This document shows positions 56,123-64,000 of a stretch of DNA of 64,000 nucleotides, piece after piece. The DNA is from a virus. The stretch lies in the IMG/VR virus record IMGVR_UViG_3300019880_000001, positions 1-64,000 of that record; one strand, written 5' to 3'. Below the pieces are notes generated by a model that worked only from the letters and a program-made list of their open reading frames with translations, searched no databases and had not been told where the DNA came from. Each line of letters opens with the position of its first letter. Positions within the stretch are counted from its first letter, which is position 1. The position numbers and the translations under genes are program-made.

Positions 56123-56402
56123 CGTCGAGCTCCGGTTCGTAGAAGATCTTCGTGACGGGACACTTCGCTGCGCGCGCGCGAGCCTTGTGGAATTGAACGC
56201 CACACTTCTTCGACGTCGCCTCCTTAGGCGCGCAAGGTTGCCCCGGAAGCGCGAGACACGTCTTGCACGAGTAGGACATCACGCGAACGACGTACTGCGC
56301 GAAAGTCTCCTTGTTCTTGTCGAGCCTCCGCTTCATTTCTTGCGAGGGTTCGAACGTCACTGCACGTTCGACGCAGCGGAGGAAGACGGAAGTGTCGTTC
56401 AT
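56115..56402 (-). CDS. Zinc-finger-like protein, 95 aa
   Basis: ATG 56402 overlaps the recombinase stop. The C-terminal half CKTCLALPGQPCAPKEATSK then KCGVQFHKARARAAKC follows the pattern C-x2-C-x-x-x-P-G-x-P-C ... H-x3-R of small zinc fingers common in actinophages and other phages. The N-terminal half is helical. Probably nucleic-acid binding. Confidence 0.55.
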   Translation of the reverse strand: MNDTSVFLRCVERAVTFEPSQEMKRRLDKNKETFAQYVVRVMSYSCKTCLALPGQPCAPKEATSKKCGVQFHKARARAAKCPVTKIFYEPELDDD

Positions 56403-57469
56403 CGTTTCGGCCCCCGAGCAATAGCCTCGTCGATCAGCCCGCGCGCAGCAGACTCTTCGATGAGGCCGGCACGGCGGATGTACCCGCGCATTTGTTTCAC
56501 CGACTGGTGCCCCGTCGCTTCCATGATGTCTGCCTCGGGGCGCCCCATCCTGTGCGCTGTGGAGATGAACCCGCTGCGCAGCGAGTGGCCTCCAAAGTCG
56601 GCCGGATCGAGCCCGAGCCGTTTCACGTAGTGCTGCACGCGTTTCGCGACACCTTCGGGGGCGAGGCCGGCTTCCGAGACCTTTCCGGTGTTGATGTCAA
56701 CCCCCCTGAACATTGGCCCCGTTTCGATCTTCGAAAGGTCGAGCCAACGCCGTAGAGCGCGCACGGCGCAGTACCGCTCGTCGGCGGCGGGCGTCAGCGC
56801 AACGACGAGCCCCTTGCCGGTCTGATCGGCCTTGCTGCGGGGGATGCGCCACCGAATGCCCCCCTCGACGTCCTCGAAGTGCTCGACGCGCGCGGCGGTG
56901 ATCTCGCTCCGCCGCCGACCGCCGCCCTGCCAACCGACGAGTAGCATCGCGCGATCTCTAACGCCGCGAAGGTCGTCGCTTATCAAGTCGCACACCCGAA
57001 GCAGCAACGCCTCTCCGTGTGCGCCTAGATCGCGCTTCTGCTTTTTCGGCGCGGTTCCCTTCGTTCGCGCCAGCGTGTCACGTGTCGACTCGATAAGTGG
57101 GTGCTTCCAGATACTTGCGTGCCCGGCTTTCTGATTGCTCCGGCAGATCGCTGCGAGGGCACGCATCAACGCACTGTGGCCGAGCGGCCCCTTCACCTTG
57201 CCGCTCGGTACGTCCTCGGGGGAACGCCCACGCTCGGCGAGCTCTTGCAGGTAGATCCGAACGACGCGGGGCTCGGCCGGCGTCGGGCGAAGGCCGTGGC
57301 GAGCGCACCAGGAGGCAAAGCAGGCCAGATCGAGCTCGTAGGCTCTCCTGGTGTTCGCGGGGACCGCGGCATCGGCCGCCTCCTCCGCTCGCGCGTCGAG
57401 CGCGAGAAGCTCGCTTTGCGCTTCTGTGAGCTCGTGCTCGGTAGTTTTGGTTATCTGGTTATCAGCCAC
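56399..57469 (-). CDS. Tyrosine recombinase / integrase
   Basis: 356 residues with an N-terminal SAM-like core-binding domain (about 35-130) and a catalytic domain. Residues in place: Arg186 (QGGGRRRSEITAAR), Lys213 (PRSKADQTGKG), His295 and Arg298 (GGHSLRSGFI), His321 (ATGHQSVKQMRGYIR) and Tyr330 as nucleophile. All catalytic positions are present, so it should be active. It could integrate the genome, resolve dimers or invert DNA. An 11-bp perfect inverted repeat lies 8 bp upstream of its start. Confidence 0.85.
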   Translation of the reverse strand: MADNQITKTTEHELTEAQSELLALDARAEEAADAAVPANTRRAYELDLACFASWCARHGLRPTPAEPRVVRIYLQELAERGRSPEDVPSGKVKGPLGHSALMRALAAICRSNQKAGHASIWKHPLIESTRDTLARTKGTAPKKQKRDLGAHGEALLLRVCDLISDDLRGVRDRAMLLVGWQGGGRRRSEITAARVEHFEDVEGGIRWRIPRSKADQTGKGLVVALTPAADERYCAVRALRRWLDLSKIETGPMFRGVDINTGKVSEAGLAPEGVAKRVQHYVKRLGLDPADFGGHSLRSGFISTAHRMGRPEADIMEATGHQSVKQMRGYIRRAGLIEESAARGLIDEAIARGPKR

Positions 57470-57476
57470 GCGAAGC

Positions 57477-57510
57477 CCCGTACGTGAGAACCAGGCTTAT
57501 CACGTACGGG
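57477..57510. repeat. 11-bp perfect inverted repeat by integrase
   Basis: CCCGTACGTGA (57477-57487) and TCACGTACGGG (57500-57510) are exact inverse copies around a 12-nt centre. It lies 8 bp before the integrase start. The arm length equals the binding element of tyrosine recombinases (11-13 bp), though their centres are usually 6-8 bp. It may be the recombination core site, a repressor operator, or both. Confidence 0.5.
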
Positions 57511-57691
57511 TTTCGGACGTCCAGCGTCCTCCAAATCGGGCCCATACAGGCCGATTACACACGCGCGTCGCGCAGGGACCCCGGTTCTTCACACGGCCCG
57601 GACATGGCGTTTACGTGGCGTCGACACGGTGTTTTACACGGACCGTCCGGTGTCACCCCCTAGGACACGTCCCCCGGTGTACCCTCTGGGC
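57511..57691. promoter_or_regulatory. Intergenic region with repeated CACGG/GGTGT words
   Basis: 181 bp between the inverted repeat and ATG 57692 contain no gene. Short words recur (CACGGTGTTTTACACGG around 57615-57640, CCGGTGT near 57648 and 57674, GGACACGTC). The region may hold promoters for both directions or integrase arm sites. No consensus promoter is clear. Confidence 0.35.
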
Positions 57692-59182
57692 ATGGCCGAT
57701 CAGCTCGTGCTCGCGTGGACCGTCGACGTCACTAACACCACTCTCGGCCCCGCGGCGGCTGCGACAGCGCTCGGAGCGGTGCCTCTCTACCTGAACGCGA
57801 CCACCGACCCGGTGCTCGGGCAAATGTTCGGCCTCACCGTCGCCAGCGACGTCGTCAGTACGCCCGGAGGGGCCATCGCGAAGCGCACGCTGACGCTAAA
57901 CATGACGCACGCACACACGCCGACTGCACCGCCCCCATTCCCGTGCAGCCCACGCACCACGACGCCGCCCGTACTCCCGTACCCGCTGCGCTCGACGAAG
58001 ACGCTCCCCGGTTCGTTCTTCGTCACGCAGGGATCGACGGCCGTTCCGACGACGATGACGCAGCTTCCTTCGCTCTCCACCGGCGACAGCATCCAGTTTC
58101 TCTCTCAGCCAGGCGTCTTCTACACGGTCGCAGGCGGATCGACGGCGACTGCGATCAACATCACGGCGCCGTACACCGGCACGACAGGCAACACCGGCGC
58201 CTTCAAAGAAATCTCAGACCCCGTTTCGATCGCGGCGATCTATTCGACCTCGGATCTCGACACCGCCGGCGTCGCGACCGTCCCTGCAATCCCAGCGGGC
58301 TCTGGAGCCCGAACGGTAGCCATCACGTACACGGACTCGACCGGAGCCACAGGCCGAGCCGCGACTGCTTCGCTCACCGGCAGACGCCCGGCCGCTATCG
58401 CGTTCACGAACGGGAACGGCATCATCAGCGCGATCGAAAACATCGCCATCGCAACCACCGGCGCGTTCCACAACAACATCGGCGAGATCACGATCGTCGA
58501 ACTCTCGAGCGCGCTCCCCGCAATCCCCGCGAACGCAACGCCCGGCACCGGTGTCGGCGCGGGGCAAGGGGATCGCACGTTCTTCGTGCTCACCGACGAG
58601 GCGCAGATGCTCATCACGCGCTCGCTCGCGTACTTGCCTCCGAGCTACTTTGCGCTCGCACAGCAAGGGGCGAGCAACCCGCAACGTCGGGGCGACTTCA
58701 TCGTCACGACGGGCTCGAAGAACGTACCCACGACGATCGATCAGACGGACGCGCTAGGTGTCAGCGCCGTCATTCGATTCGCCTCTCAGCCGGACAAGGA
58801 CTACACGGTCGCGCAAGTAACCGCGAAGATCGTGACGCTCACCGAAGAGTACACGGGCATCGACGACAACTTCACGGGCCCCAAGAACGTCGGAACGAAC
58901 AGCAACAACGGGACGATGGGCAACATTGGGACCGAGGTCATCAACAAGAAGACCGGCGCGATCCTTATCACCCCGTCAGCGGCGGCAGAACCGACGCACG
59001 ATCAACTCGCGGGGCTGATGGCACAGTTCGTCCAAACCGCGACCGCCGCGCCCCCGTTGAACCCGCCGCTCACCCCCTCGACGATCCCAGCGCCCACATT
59101 CTTGAGCGGGCTCTTCACGCGCCAGCTCCAGCTCGCGATTGCCGGAGTGCCGGTCGTACCCCAAACGATCACGTTCCTCTAA
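57692..59182 (+). CDS. Beta-repeat structural protein, 496 aa
   Basis: ATG 57692 begins MADQLVLAWTVDVTNTTLGP. Two related repeats occur: TQGSTAVPTTMTQLPSLSTG with DSIQFLSQPGVFYTVAGGST (about residues 110-170), and TTGSKNVPTTIDQTDALGVS with IRFASQPDKDYTVAQVTAKI (about 325-390). Each follows the phage fibre pattern of a S-x-x-V-P/T entry, a turn, Y-T-V and a Y-T-G end. Between them are strand-rich segments (AIYSTSDLDTAGVATVPAIP). No membrane segment. It is isolated from the main virion cluster and next to the integrase. Confidence 0.55.
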   Translation: MADQLVLAWTVDVTNTTLGPAAAATALGAVPLYLNATTDPVLGQMFGLTVASDVVSTPGGAIAKRTLTLNMTHAHTPTAPPPFPCSPRTTTPPVLPYPLRSTKTLPGSFFVTQGSTAVPTTMTQLPSLSTGDSIQFLSQPGVFYTVAGGSTATAINITAPYTGTTGNTGAFKEISDPVSIAAIYSTSDLDTAGVATVPAIPAGSGARTVAITYTDSTGATGRAATASLTGRRPAAIAFTNGNGIISAIENIAIATTGAFHNNIGEITIVELSSALPAIPANATPGTGVGAGQGDRTFFVLTDEAQMLITRSLAYLPPSYFALAQQGASNPQRRGDFIVTTGSKNVPTTIDQTDALGVSAVIRFASQPDKDYTVAQVTAKIVTLTEEYTGIDDNFTGPKNVGTNSNNGTMGNIGTEVINKKTGAILITPSAAAEPTHDQLAGLMAQFVQTATAAPPLNPPLTPSTIPAPTFLSGLFTRQLQLAIAGVPVVPQTITFL

Positions 59183-59445
59183 ACGACTTCGAGCGCCCCG
59201 CCGACTCGTCGGATCTGCACACGAAAGATCCGCTCTCCCCCGAGGACGGCCCAAGAAACATGGGGCTGCGCGTCCTTCTCTCCTTGCCGCCAAAGCTCGA
59301 CGAGCCGTTTGGCGACCGCATGTTCCTGATCGACCGGTTCAGGAAGATCGCTCGAAGGGACGGGTTTACCGCTCGCGAGCGCATGCACCCGCGTCAGAAG
59401 CTTCGATGCGATGCGAAGAGGGTGGCCTTCTTTGATTGAAATCAC
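59179..59445 (-). CDS. Hypothetical protein, 88 aa
   Basis: GTG 59445 is chosen because GGAGG lies 8 nt upstream; GTG 59460, which overlaps the upstream stop, is an alternative. The product VISIKEGHPLRIASKLLTRV then VDQEHAVAKRLVELWRQGEK and a strand end. Its stop overlaps the convergent structural gene. No family recognised. Confidence 0.5.
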   Translation of the reverse strand: MISIKEGHPLRIASKLLTRVHALASGKPVPSSDLPEPVDQEHAVAKRLVELWRQGEKDAQPHVSWAVLGGERIFRVQIRRVGGALEVV

Positions 59446-59459
59446 GGTTGTCGCCTCCA

Positions 59460-59645
59460 CTACGCTTTTAGCACACGCCGTCGGAGAGAAGCTCGGACTT
59501 GTGCGACGGCCTTTTCCATGCGGCGCATATCGACGTCGTCGTCGCACTCGTCCTCGAGCACCCCTAGGTCTACGTTGTGCTCGAGTTCGGCAAGAAGGCG
59601 CTCCCAGATCGCACGGCGCGCATCGACGACTTTGCAGAACTTCAT
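59460..59645 (-). CDS. Hypothetical protein, 61 aa
   Basis: ATG 59645 overlaps the upstream stop (ATGA). The product MKFCKVVDARRAIWERLLAE then a charged helix with DECDDDVDMRRMEKAVAQVR. Helical; no family recognised. Confidence 0.5.
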   Translation of the reverse strand: MKFCKVVDARRAIWERLLAELEHNVDLGVLEDECDDDVDMRRMEKAVAQVRASLRRRVLKA

Positions 59646-59854
59646 AGCTCGCGCTTCGCGGTCCAGTAGATCTCGAGCTCCGCTCGGCACTTGTCACACC
59701 GCGGACCACCGGTGGATCTGTTAGAGCACTTTTTGCCGTGGGGGCACACGTGCTCTTCCAACTTACCGTCGTGAGTGCGCACGTCGCGTGTGAGGCAACG
59801 CATGCACTGACGACGAGAGTCAGTTTTCGACGACTTTTTACGCGACACGGTCAC
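59642..59854 (-). CDS. Small zinc-ribbon protein, 70 aa
   Basis: GTG 59854 overlaps the upstream stop (GTGA). A basic N terminus (VSRKKSSKTDSRRQ) is followed by CMRCLTRDVRTHDGKLEEHV, CPHGKKCSN and PRCDKCRAELEIYW. Six cysteines in three pairs should hold one or two zinc ions. Confidence 0.55.
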   Translation of the reverse strand: MTVSRKKSSKTDSRRQCMRCLTRDVRTHDGKLEEHVCPHGKKCSNRSTGGPRCDKCRAELEIYWTAKREL

Positions 59855-60393
59855 CGAATGCCTCGAAGAAGCGAAGCCAGTTCTTCGCGTGCGCGCTTGC
59901 GTGTTTCTCCTTCCGCTCTCGGCGGCTCGCGTTCGATGATGCACGCTAGGTTCGGAGCGCAAACGGAAAGCATCGTGAGCTCTTCTTCGGTGAGCTCAGG
60001 CGGTCTGATCGGCGCCGTGAAAAACGGATCGTTCGGCGGCAGCGTGCGCTCCTCGTAAGGAATCCCCTCATTCGAGTACCGCGTCTCCGCGAACGCCATA
60101 CCGTCAGAGATCCCAAGGTCCACGTAGAAAACGTGGTGCACCATCGTAGAAATGCCGTGAATGCGAGCACCATTTCTAAAGACCGGCTGCGTCACGTTCC
60201 GCCACGCAAGCCCCGCCTCGATACCAAGTGTGCGTTCGATAGGATCATTGTCGTCGAGCGCGTCGGTGAGCATTCGATGCGAAGCATATGGGCTCTCGCC
60301 CCGGTTGATGCAATCTCGGATGCAGCTCCGGAGGTAGCGCTTGTTGCGCTCGACGTCGCCCTTGAACGGACTCTCGATAATGACGAGCTTCAT
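59851..60393 (-). CDS. DUF7768-type protein
   Basis: 180 residues starting MKLVIIESPFKGDVERNKRY, then SCIRDCINRGESPYASHRML and LGIEAGLAWRNV and VFYVDLGISDGMAFAETRYS. This matches DUF7768, a phage family with a Rossmann-like start (V-I-x-E-S-P-x-x-G-D) that may bind nucleotides, distantly like DUF4406 deoxynucleoside enzymes. It lies directly before ThyX (3 bp apart), consistent with nucleotide metabolism. Activity unknown. Confidence 0.7.
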   Translation of the reverse strand: MKLVIIESPFKGDVERNKRYLRSCIRDCINRGESPYASHRMLTDALDDNDPIERTLGIEAGLAWRNVTQPVFRNGARIHGISTMVHHVFYVDLGISDGMAFAETRYSNEGIPYEERTLPPNDPFFTAPIRPPELTEEELTMLSVCAPNLACIIEREPPRAEGETRKRAREELASLLRGIR

Positions 60394-60395
60394 GT

Positions 60396-61301
60396 TCACG
60401 CCCCCCTGTAGATGTCTTCGCCTGGAATCAGTTTTCGGTATTGAACCCACCCCTCAACGTTCCCGAGGAAGTGACGGTATCTCCCCGTCGACACGAACTC
60501 CGATTTGTCCCACACGAACTCCGGATGCCCGAAGAGCGCGAGCTCCCGCTGACTCATCGGACGGAGCGCGTGCTCTAGCGGCGACATGTGCCCGTTCGCG
60601 ACGAGGCCATCGCAACGGGTCGCGGCTTTCTCCAAATCTGACTTCGACGATTGCCGTTCGTAGCTGACGGCGGCGCAACGACCGACCGAGACCTTCACGG
60701 GATCGATACCGTTTACGCGCATGTTATGCTCGGCCGCAAACGGCGGCTCGTCACCGACGCCGCGCACGTACGGCAAGTGCCAATCCCCGTAAGAGACAAC
60801 CAGCGGAGCGCTAGCAAGGCGCACCTCGCGCGCCATGCCGGCGATCTTGTACATCTCGGGCTGGGCCATCTTGCTAACGCGAAGCGCATCCCAATTGTCC
60901 CACTCGGTCGCCGTGACGACCGCCGTGTGCCACGTGAATGGCTCCAGAATGCGGTTCGCGTGCTGCTTGTGAACTTCTAGCTTCGAGCAGAGCTCGGCGG
61001 TCATTGCCGACTGTTCCGCTATGTCCAACCACAGTTGGCGCGCCTCATCTTGCTCTAAAAGCTCTTCGGAGTGCTGCATACCGCTTTGGTTTTTGCCGAA
61101 TGACTCGGGTACGAACGGGGTTTCCCGAACTTGCGCGATCCTCTTCGAGACGGGTATGGCCCGACTCGAAGCGCTGTTCCTCGAGAGCACGCGGTGCGTG
61201 TTGGCTTCCGCGAGAATGAACCGCGGGAACGTCCACTCCATGGACGTGACACGGTACCCGTCTGGGGAAATAGAATCTGCAAGAATTTTCGCGTCGTACA
61301 T
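60396..61301 (-). CDS. thyX: Flavin-dependent thymidylate synthase
   Basis: 301 residues with the ThyX signature variant THRVLSRNSASSRAIP (residues 35-50), substrate-binding RCAAVSYERQSSKSDLEKAA, GHMSPLEHALRPM, and a C-terminal WVQYRKLIPGEDI. It makes dTMP from dUMP using FAD, NADPH and methylene-tetrahydrofolate. Viruses use it to raise the dTTP supply. Slightly longer than many bacterial ThyX (inserts near residues 60-90). First gene of a coupled downstream pair with DUF7768. Confidence 0.85.
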   Translation of the reverse strand: MYDAKILADSISPDGYRVTSMEWTFPRFILAEANTHRVLSRNSASSRAIPVSKRIAQVRETPFVPESFGKNQSGMQHSEELLEQDEARQLWLDIAEQSAMTAELCSKLEVHKQHANRILEPFTWHTAVVTATEWDNWDALRVSKMAQPEMYKIAGMAREVRLASAPLVVSYGDWHLPYVRGVGDEPPFAAEHNMRVNGIDPVKVSVGRCAAVSYERQSSKSDLEKAATRCDGLVANGHMSPLEHALRPMSQRELALFGHPEFVWDKSEFVSTGRYRHFLGNVEGWVQYRKLIPGEDIYRGA

Positions 61302-61309
61302 TCTGTCTC

Positions 61310-61603
61310 CTATCGATTGAATTCGCAGTCACAGAAACACCAGCCACTACAATCTACGTGAGCGCCTCGACCGCACGCGCCGCAAAGACGGCGTTTGCTC
61401 GCCGACGTCGAGAACGCTCCCTCGAGCCCCACGCAACGACTGTGACAACCGAACTGGATCACGCCGTTGATCAGCAGCGAGTTGTGGTACCTGTACGGCG
61501 CGCCGGGCAGACAAGTTCCGCCTCTAGAGGGCCAAAAGTGATCGTACTTCGAGCAGCGCCACACGACGCTGTCGCACGAAGTGAAAACCACTCTGATCTT
61601 CAT
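61310..61603 (-). CDS. Cys-rich hypothetical protein, 97 aa
   Basis: ATG 61603 overlaps the upstream stop (ATGA). About ten cysteines, clustered as CDSVVWRCSKYD, GTCLPGAPYRYHNSLLINGV, CHSRCVGLEG and RRLCGACGRGAHVDCSGWCF. Several metal sites or disulfides. Possibly a phage zinc protein; unclassified. Confidence 0.5.
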   Translation of the reverse strand: MKIRVVFTSCDSVVWRCSKYDHFWPSRGGTCLPGAPYRYHNSLLINGVIQFGCHSRCVGLEGAFSTSASKRRLCGACGRGAHVDCSGWCFCDCEFNR

Positions 61604-62154
61604 TTGCTATCGCGCCCCATCGTCATGCGCGCCTCTTCGACGCGACGATCGAGCTCTTCTTCGCGCAGTTGAGCTTCGGTTTTCTCTTCGGGGCGCCGTT
61701 CGGGGTACGTGAAGATCGCGCCACGATTGTCGTCTTCGAACCGCCTACGCTGCTCTTCGTCCCACACTCGGCGAGCAGCCACCGCAGCGGCATTGGATCT
61801 GTCAAGCGCCGATCGTCGTTCGTATTCCTTGTGCACGACGTACCACTCTTCGTTACCCAAAGGCGTACCTTCCGGATAATACAGCCACCCAACCGAAGCC
61901 TGACAATACGCGGGGCTCCCGTAATCCACACACCTACGATATCGTCTCCCCCCAAAAACAATCTCATCCCACCCGTCGAGGTGGAGTACCGACATCACGG
62001 CCGGGTCGACCTCCTTTTCTTCTTCCGGCGGCCCCTCAACTTCTAACCGATCGCCTACGGCCCCCTCCGCTGCGAACTTGAGCGCCCAGCGCGTCACCAA
62101 CGTCCCACAGACGATCAAGACGACCAGAACAGCAGCAACGATCGCGGCGGTCAT
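61600..62154 (-). CDS. N-anchored membrane protein with coiled coil
   Basis: ATG 62154 overlaps the upstream stop. An N-terminal membrane helix (AAIVAAVLVVLIVCGTLVTR) precedes a small domain (DEIVFGGRRYRRCVDYGSPA, VGWLYYPEGTPLGNEEW) and a charged C-terminal helix (RVWDEEQRRRFEDDNRGAIF, EEKTEAQLREEELDRRVEEA). 184 residues. Function unknown. Confidence 0.55.
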   Translation of the reverse strand: MTAAIVAAVLVVLIVCGTLVTRWALKFAAEGAVGDRLEVEGPPEEEKEVDPAVMSVLHLDGWDEIVFGGRRYRRCVDYGSPAYCQASVGWLYYPEGTPLGNEEWYVVHKEYERRSALDRSNAAAVAARRVWDEEQRRRFEDDNRGAIFTYPERRPEEKTEAQLREEELDRRVEEARMTMGRDSK

Positions 62155-62573
62155 CGAACCCTCACGAGCCACGCGCCACAGTCGAGAGTGAGGTTTTCCA
62201 TATCGGCAGTCCCGTCGTCTCCGAGGAACGCGACGGTGCCGTCGGGCTCGAAGCTTGCGAACATTCTACGGTTGCGATTCTTCCCCGCTTCGCCTTTCTC
62301 GGTTTCCCAAAGCGCCTTGAACTTGGAGCAAGAGACACCTCGAGACTCGGCCCACTCGCGCGCGAGGAGATCGGCGCCGGGGGCTTCGCCTTCGGCGATC
62401 TCGCTCGGCCGAAGGAGATCGAGAGCCTCGAAGAGACGGGCTCGTTCGGCGGCCACTCGCAACCCGTCCTTTTCCTGGTTGGCCCCCTCGTTCGGGCGCC
62501 CGTACCATCGCCCACCGCAAACGATGATGCGTTTGCCCTTCGGCGCCTGCTCGAGTTTCAATAAACCTTTCAT
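62151..62573 (-). CDS. SLOG/DUF2493-like protein
   Basis: ATG 62573 overlaps the polymerase stop. The 140 residues carry KRIIVCGGRWYGRPNEGANQ, ALDLLRPSEIAEGEAPGADL, LAREWAESRGVSCSKFKALW and GKNRNRRMFASFEPDGTVAF. This is the order of DUF2493/SLOG proteins (GGR, G-x-x-x-G-A-D-x-L-A-x-x-W-A, N-R-x-M), nucleotide- or NAD-derivative-binding folds also used in signalling. Function in phages is unclear. Confidence 0.7.
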   Translation of the reverse strand: MKGLLKLEQAPKGKRIIVCGGRWYGRPNEGANQEKDGLRVAAERARLFEALDLLRPSEIAEGEAPGADLLAREWAESRGVSCSKFKALWETEKGEAGKNRNRRMFASFEPDGTVAFLGDDGTADMENLTLDCGAWLVRVR

Positions 62574-64000
62574 CCGAAATCGCTCCAGCGTTGGCCGATC
62601 TTGAGATCGATTGGCATGACGAACTTTCTCGCGCCGTCTTCGACACGCAACGAAGAACCGTACCCGTTCGCCGGAATGATCACCGGCTCCTCCCACGTCG
62701 TCTTGACGAGCGCGCTGACGTGTTCGACGTGACGCTCAGGTACCTCCAGGATCGCAGCGTCGTGAATCTGCGCAACAACGCAGGCGCCCCGGGGCAGTTG
62801 ACTGGAAATGGACGGGAGGCGTACGTTCATCAACGAGGCGATACCGCCCTGGATCGGTCGGTTCGCTACGTCGCTGATCCCGGCGTGCCACCCGAGCCAC
62901 GAGATGCGCCCCGACAGTGCGCACCGCATGTGCCCGACCTTGTCGACGATGCGCTTGTTCATCTCCACGTGCCTGAAGTAGACCGAGAACGTCTGCCTGA
63001 GCATGTCATGCACGTACACGACGTCGCGCATCTCGACGGGAAGGCCCTTGCTGCGAACGAACCCGAAGATGGTCGCGGGCTCGGCCCAGTAGATGGCTCC
63101 GAAGATGCTGTTCTTCTCGACGTCCCGGAACGGCTTTCCGGCACCTTTGGGATCTTGTCGGATTAGCTCCGCCTCGCTGGGGAAGAGCTTCATCGCCGTT
63201 GTCGTGTGCACGTCACCGGACTCGCACGCCTCGATGAAGTTCGGGTCGCCGGAGAGGTAAGCCGCGAATCGGAGCTCTGCCTGAGAGAGATCGAAGTACA
63301 CGAGCTTGCAGCCTGGCTTCGCGACGTAGAACTCGCGAACGCGCGTCTCGAGCACGATCGACTTGTCTTTCAAGTACTCAGCTCTAGGCGCCGATTGCAA
63401 ACGACAGGAGTAACGGCCGCTGCCTGCCCCGTAGCTTCGCCAGTTGACGTGCGTTCTCGCGACGGTCGGGTGCTTCTTCGAGGGCTTGTCGATGGTCTGC
63501 GTTTTCACGTAGACGTAAGTGCCGTCGATCTTCGCAGCGCCGCGCCATTGCAACAGCAGGTCGGCGAAACGCCCCGCGCGCGTCGGGCTGCTCTTGAGCC
63601 GTTCGAGCGTGGTCTGACTCGTGGAGGGCAACCCCGACGAAGTCGGATCGGAAGCCGACATCGGCGCCCGGAGCGTCGTGAAGAGCGCTTTTCGGACCGC
63701 TGCGAGCTGCATCGGGTGAAAGTTCGGGCGCTTGAGTAGCGCGCGCATCTTCTCGAGAAGCACGACCTGCTTCTTCAAGATCTCTTCGTGCAACCAGGTA
63801 CGCCGCTCGAGGTCGACGCCGATACCGTCGATGATCATGCCTCGGCAAAGACGCGCGTTCTCCTTGTCGACCGTGTAGACCGCAAGCTCGTCTGCGAGAT
63901 CGCCCTTCATCCCCTTGCGTGTGCGCGCTTGAATTCGCGCGTCGGCAGCGTTGTACTTGCAAAGATCTTCGCCGCTCAACTTCTCGGGCGGGAGCCCCTT
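62570..64000 (-). CDS. polA: DNA polymerase I family A (partial)
   Basis: The frame is open to the window edge at 64000 on the minus strand, so the N terminus is missing. Near the edge, LCKYNAADARIQARTRK is the last 3'-5' exonuclease motif (Y-x3-D). Palm motif A is KLVYFDLSQAELRFAAYLSG. The O-helix (motif B) reads FRDVEKNSIFGAIYWAEPAT, with Tyr-Trp where Tyr-Gly is usual. Motif C is VVAQIHDAAILEVPE, with His-Asp-Ala in place of His-Asp-Glu. The two catalytic aspartates are present. The enzyme probably replicates viral DNA with an exonuclease domain upstream. The window contains no separate primase. Confidence 0.85.
   Translation of the reverse strand, partial: KGLPPEKLSGEDLCKYNAADARIQARTRKGMKGDLADELAVYTVDKENARLCRGMIIDGIGVDLERRTWLHEEILKKQVVLLEKMRALLKRPNFHPMQLAAVRKALFTTLRAPMSASDPTSSGLPSTSQTTLERLKSSPTRAGRFADLLLQWRGAAKIDGTYVYVKTQTIDKPSKKHPTVARTHVNWRSYGAGSGRYSCRLQSAPRAEYLKDKSIVLETRVREFYVAKPGCKLVYFDLSQAELRFAAYLSGDPNFIEACESGDVHTTTAMKLFPSEAELIRQDPKGAGKPFRDVEKNSIFGAIYWAEPATIFGFVRSKGLPVEMRDVVYVHDMLRQTFSVYFRHVEMNKRIVDKVGHMRCALSGRISWLGWHAGISDVANRPIQGGIASLMNVRLPSISSQLPRGACVVAQIHDAAILEVPERHVEHVSALVKTTWEEPVIIPANGYGSSLRVEDGARKFVMPIDLKIGQRWSDFG

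Noticed and set aside
57943-59439. 498-codon overlapping frame on plus
   Set aside because: His/Arg-rich shadow of the structural gene 57692-59182.

Overview
WHAT IT IS. The window is a contiguous piece of a high-GC virus genome (or a provirus; an integrase is present) that runs off both ends: the first gene lacks its start and the last, a family A DNA polymerase, lacks its 5' end. Genes are packed tightly, most joined by ATGA, GTGA or TTGA overlaps, in alternating blocks on both strands. One secreted lipoprotein (18259..18852) has the Gly/Ser-rich spacer common in Myxococcota (Polyangia), and several small Zn-ribbon and hypothetical families point the same way, so a myxobacterial host is my best guess (inference). 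No tRNA, rRNA or CRISPR was seen.

LAYOUT. 1-1.6 kb: sigma-70-like factor and small genes. 1.7-8.9 kb: mostly minus strand, with a lysozyme-like protein, a DUF2935-like protein, a ParB-like protein and a run of conserved phage hypotheticals. 9.0-19.6 kb, plus: DNA metabolism (Dda/RecD-like helicase, SNF2-type helicase, DnaA-type HTH protein, Dam methylase), then small membrane and secreted proteins. 19.7-22.8 kb, minus: a membrane-protein operon. 22.9-26.9 kb, plus: RHH regulator, GroES-like protein, RadC/JAB protein and a Met/Gln-repeat protein. 27.0-42.9 kb, plus: the putative virion cluster. It holds LysM/peptidoglycan-binding membrane proteins, a transglutaminase-like protein, a protamine-like membrane protein, a putative major capsid protein with a strong terminator, an HNH endonuclease, two further putative capsid proteins, three mini membrane proteins and spike-like proteins. 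42.9-44.6 kb, minus: glycosyltransferase and methyltransferase. 44.7-52.6 kb, plus: SGNH hydrolase, spike, lytic transglycosylase, glucosaminidase-like protein and others. 52.6-57.5 kb, minus: lipoprotein, Zn-ribbon genes, HerA-type ATPase, tyrosine recombinase. 57.7-59.2 kb, plus: a beta-repeat structural protein. 59.2-64 kb, minus: nucleotide and DNA metabolism (DUF7768-like, ThyX, SLOG/DUF2493-like, DNA polymerase A).

HOW IT MAY WORK. I see no terminase, portal, tape-measure or tail-tube gene in 64 kb. What is present is a HerA/FtsK-type ATPase, three candidate capsid proteins, many glycine-zipper or single-pass membrane proteins with basic tails, several membrane-tethered peptidoglycan-active enzymes, and a set of spikes. 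This pattern suggests a tailless icosahedral virus with an internal membrane (PRD1-, PM2- or P23-77-like in principle), with an unusually large genome. The capsid assignment is inference; I cannot fold or search the proteins here.

MOST NOTEWORTHY SIGNAL. Five otherwise unrelated proteins start with nearly the same peptide, of the form [13 protein letters not shown], followed by a Gly/Pro/Ser linker and a different beta-helix, collagen or beta-sandwich body. I read this as a universal plug that docks interchangeable spikes on one virion site. A second N-terminal motif (NGxPxxGFGDE) marks four small membrane proteins at two distant loci.
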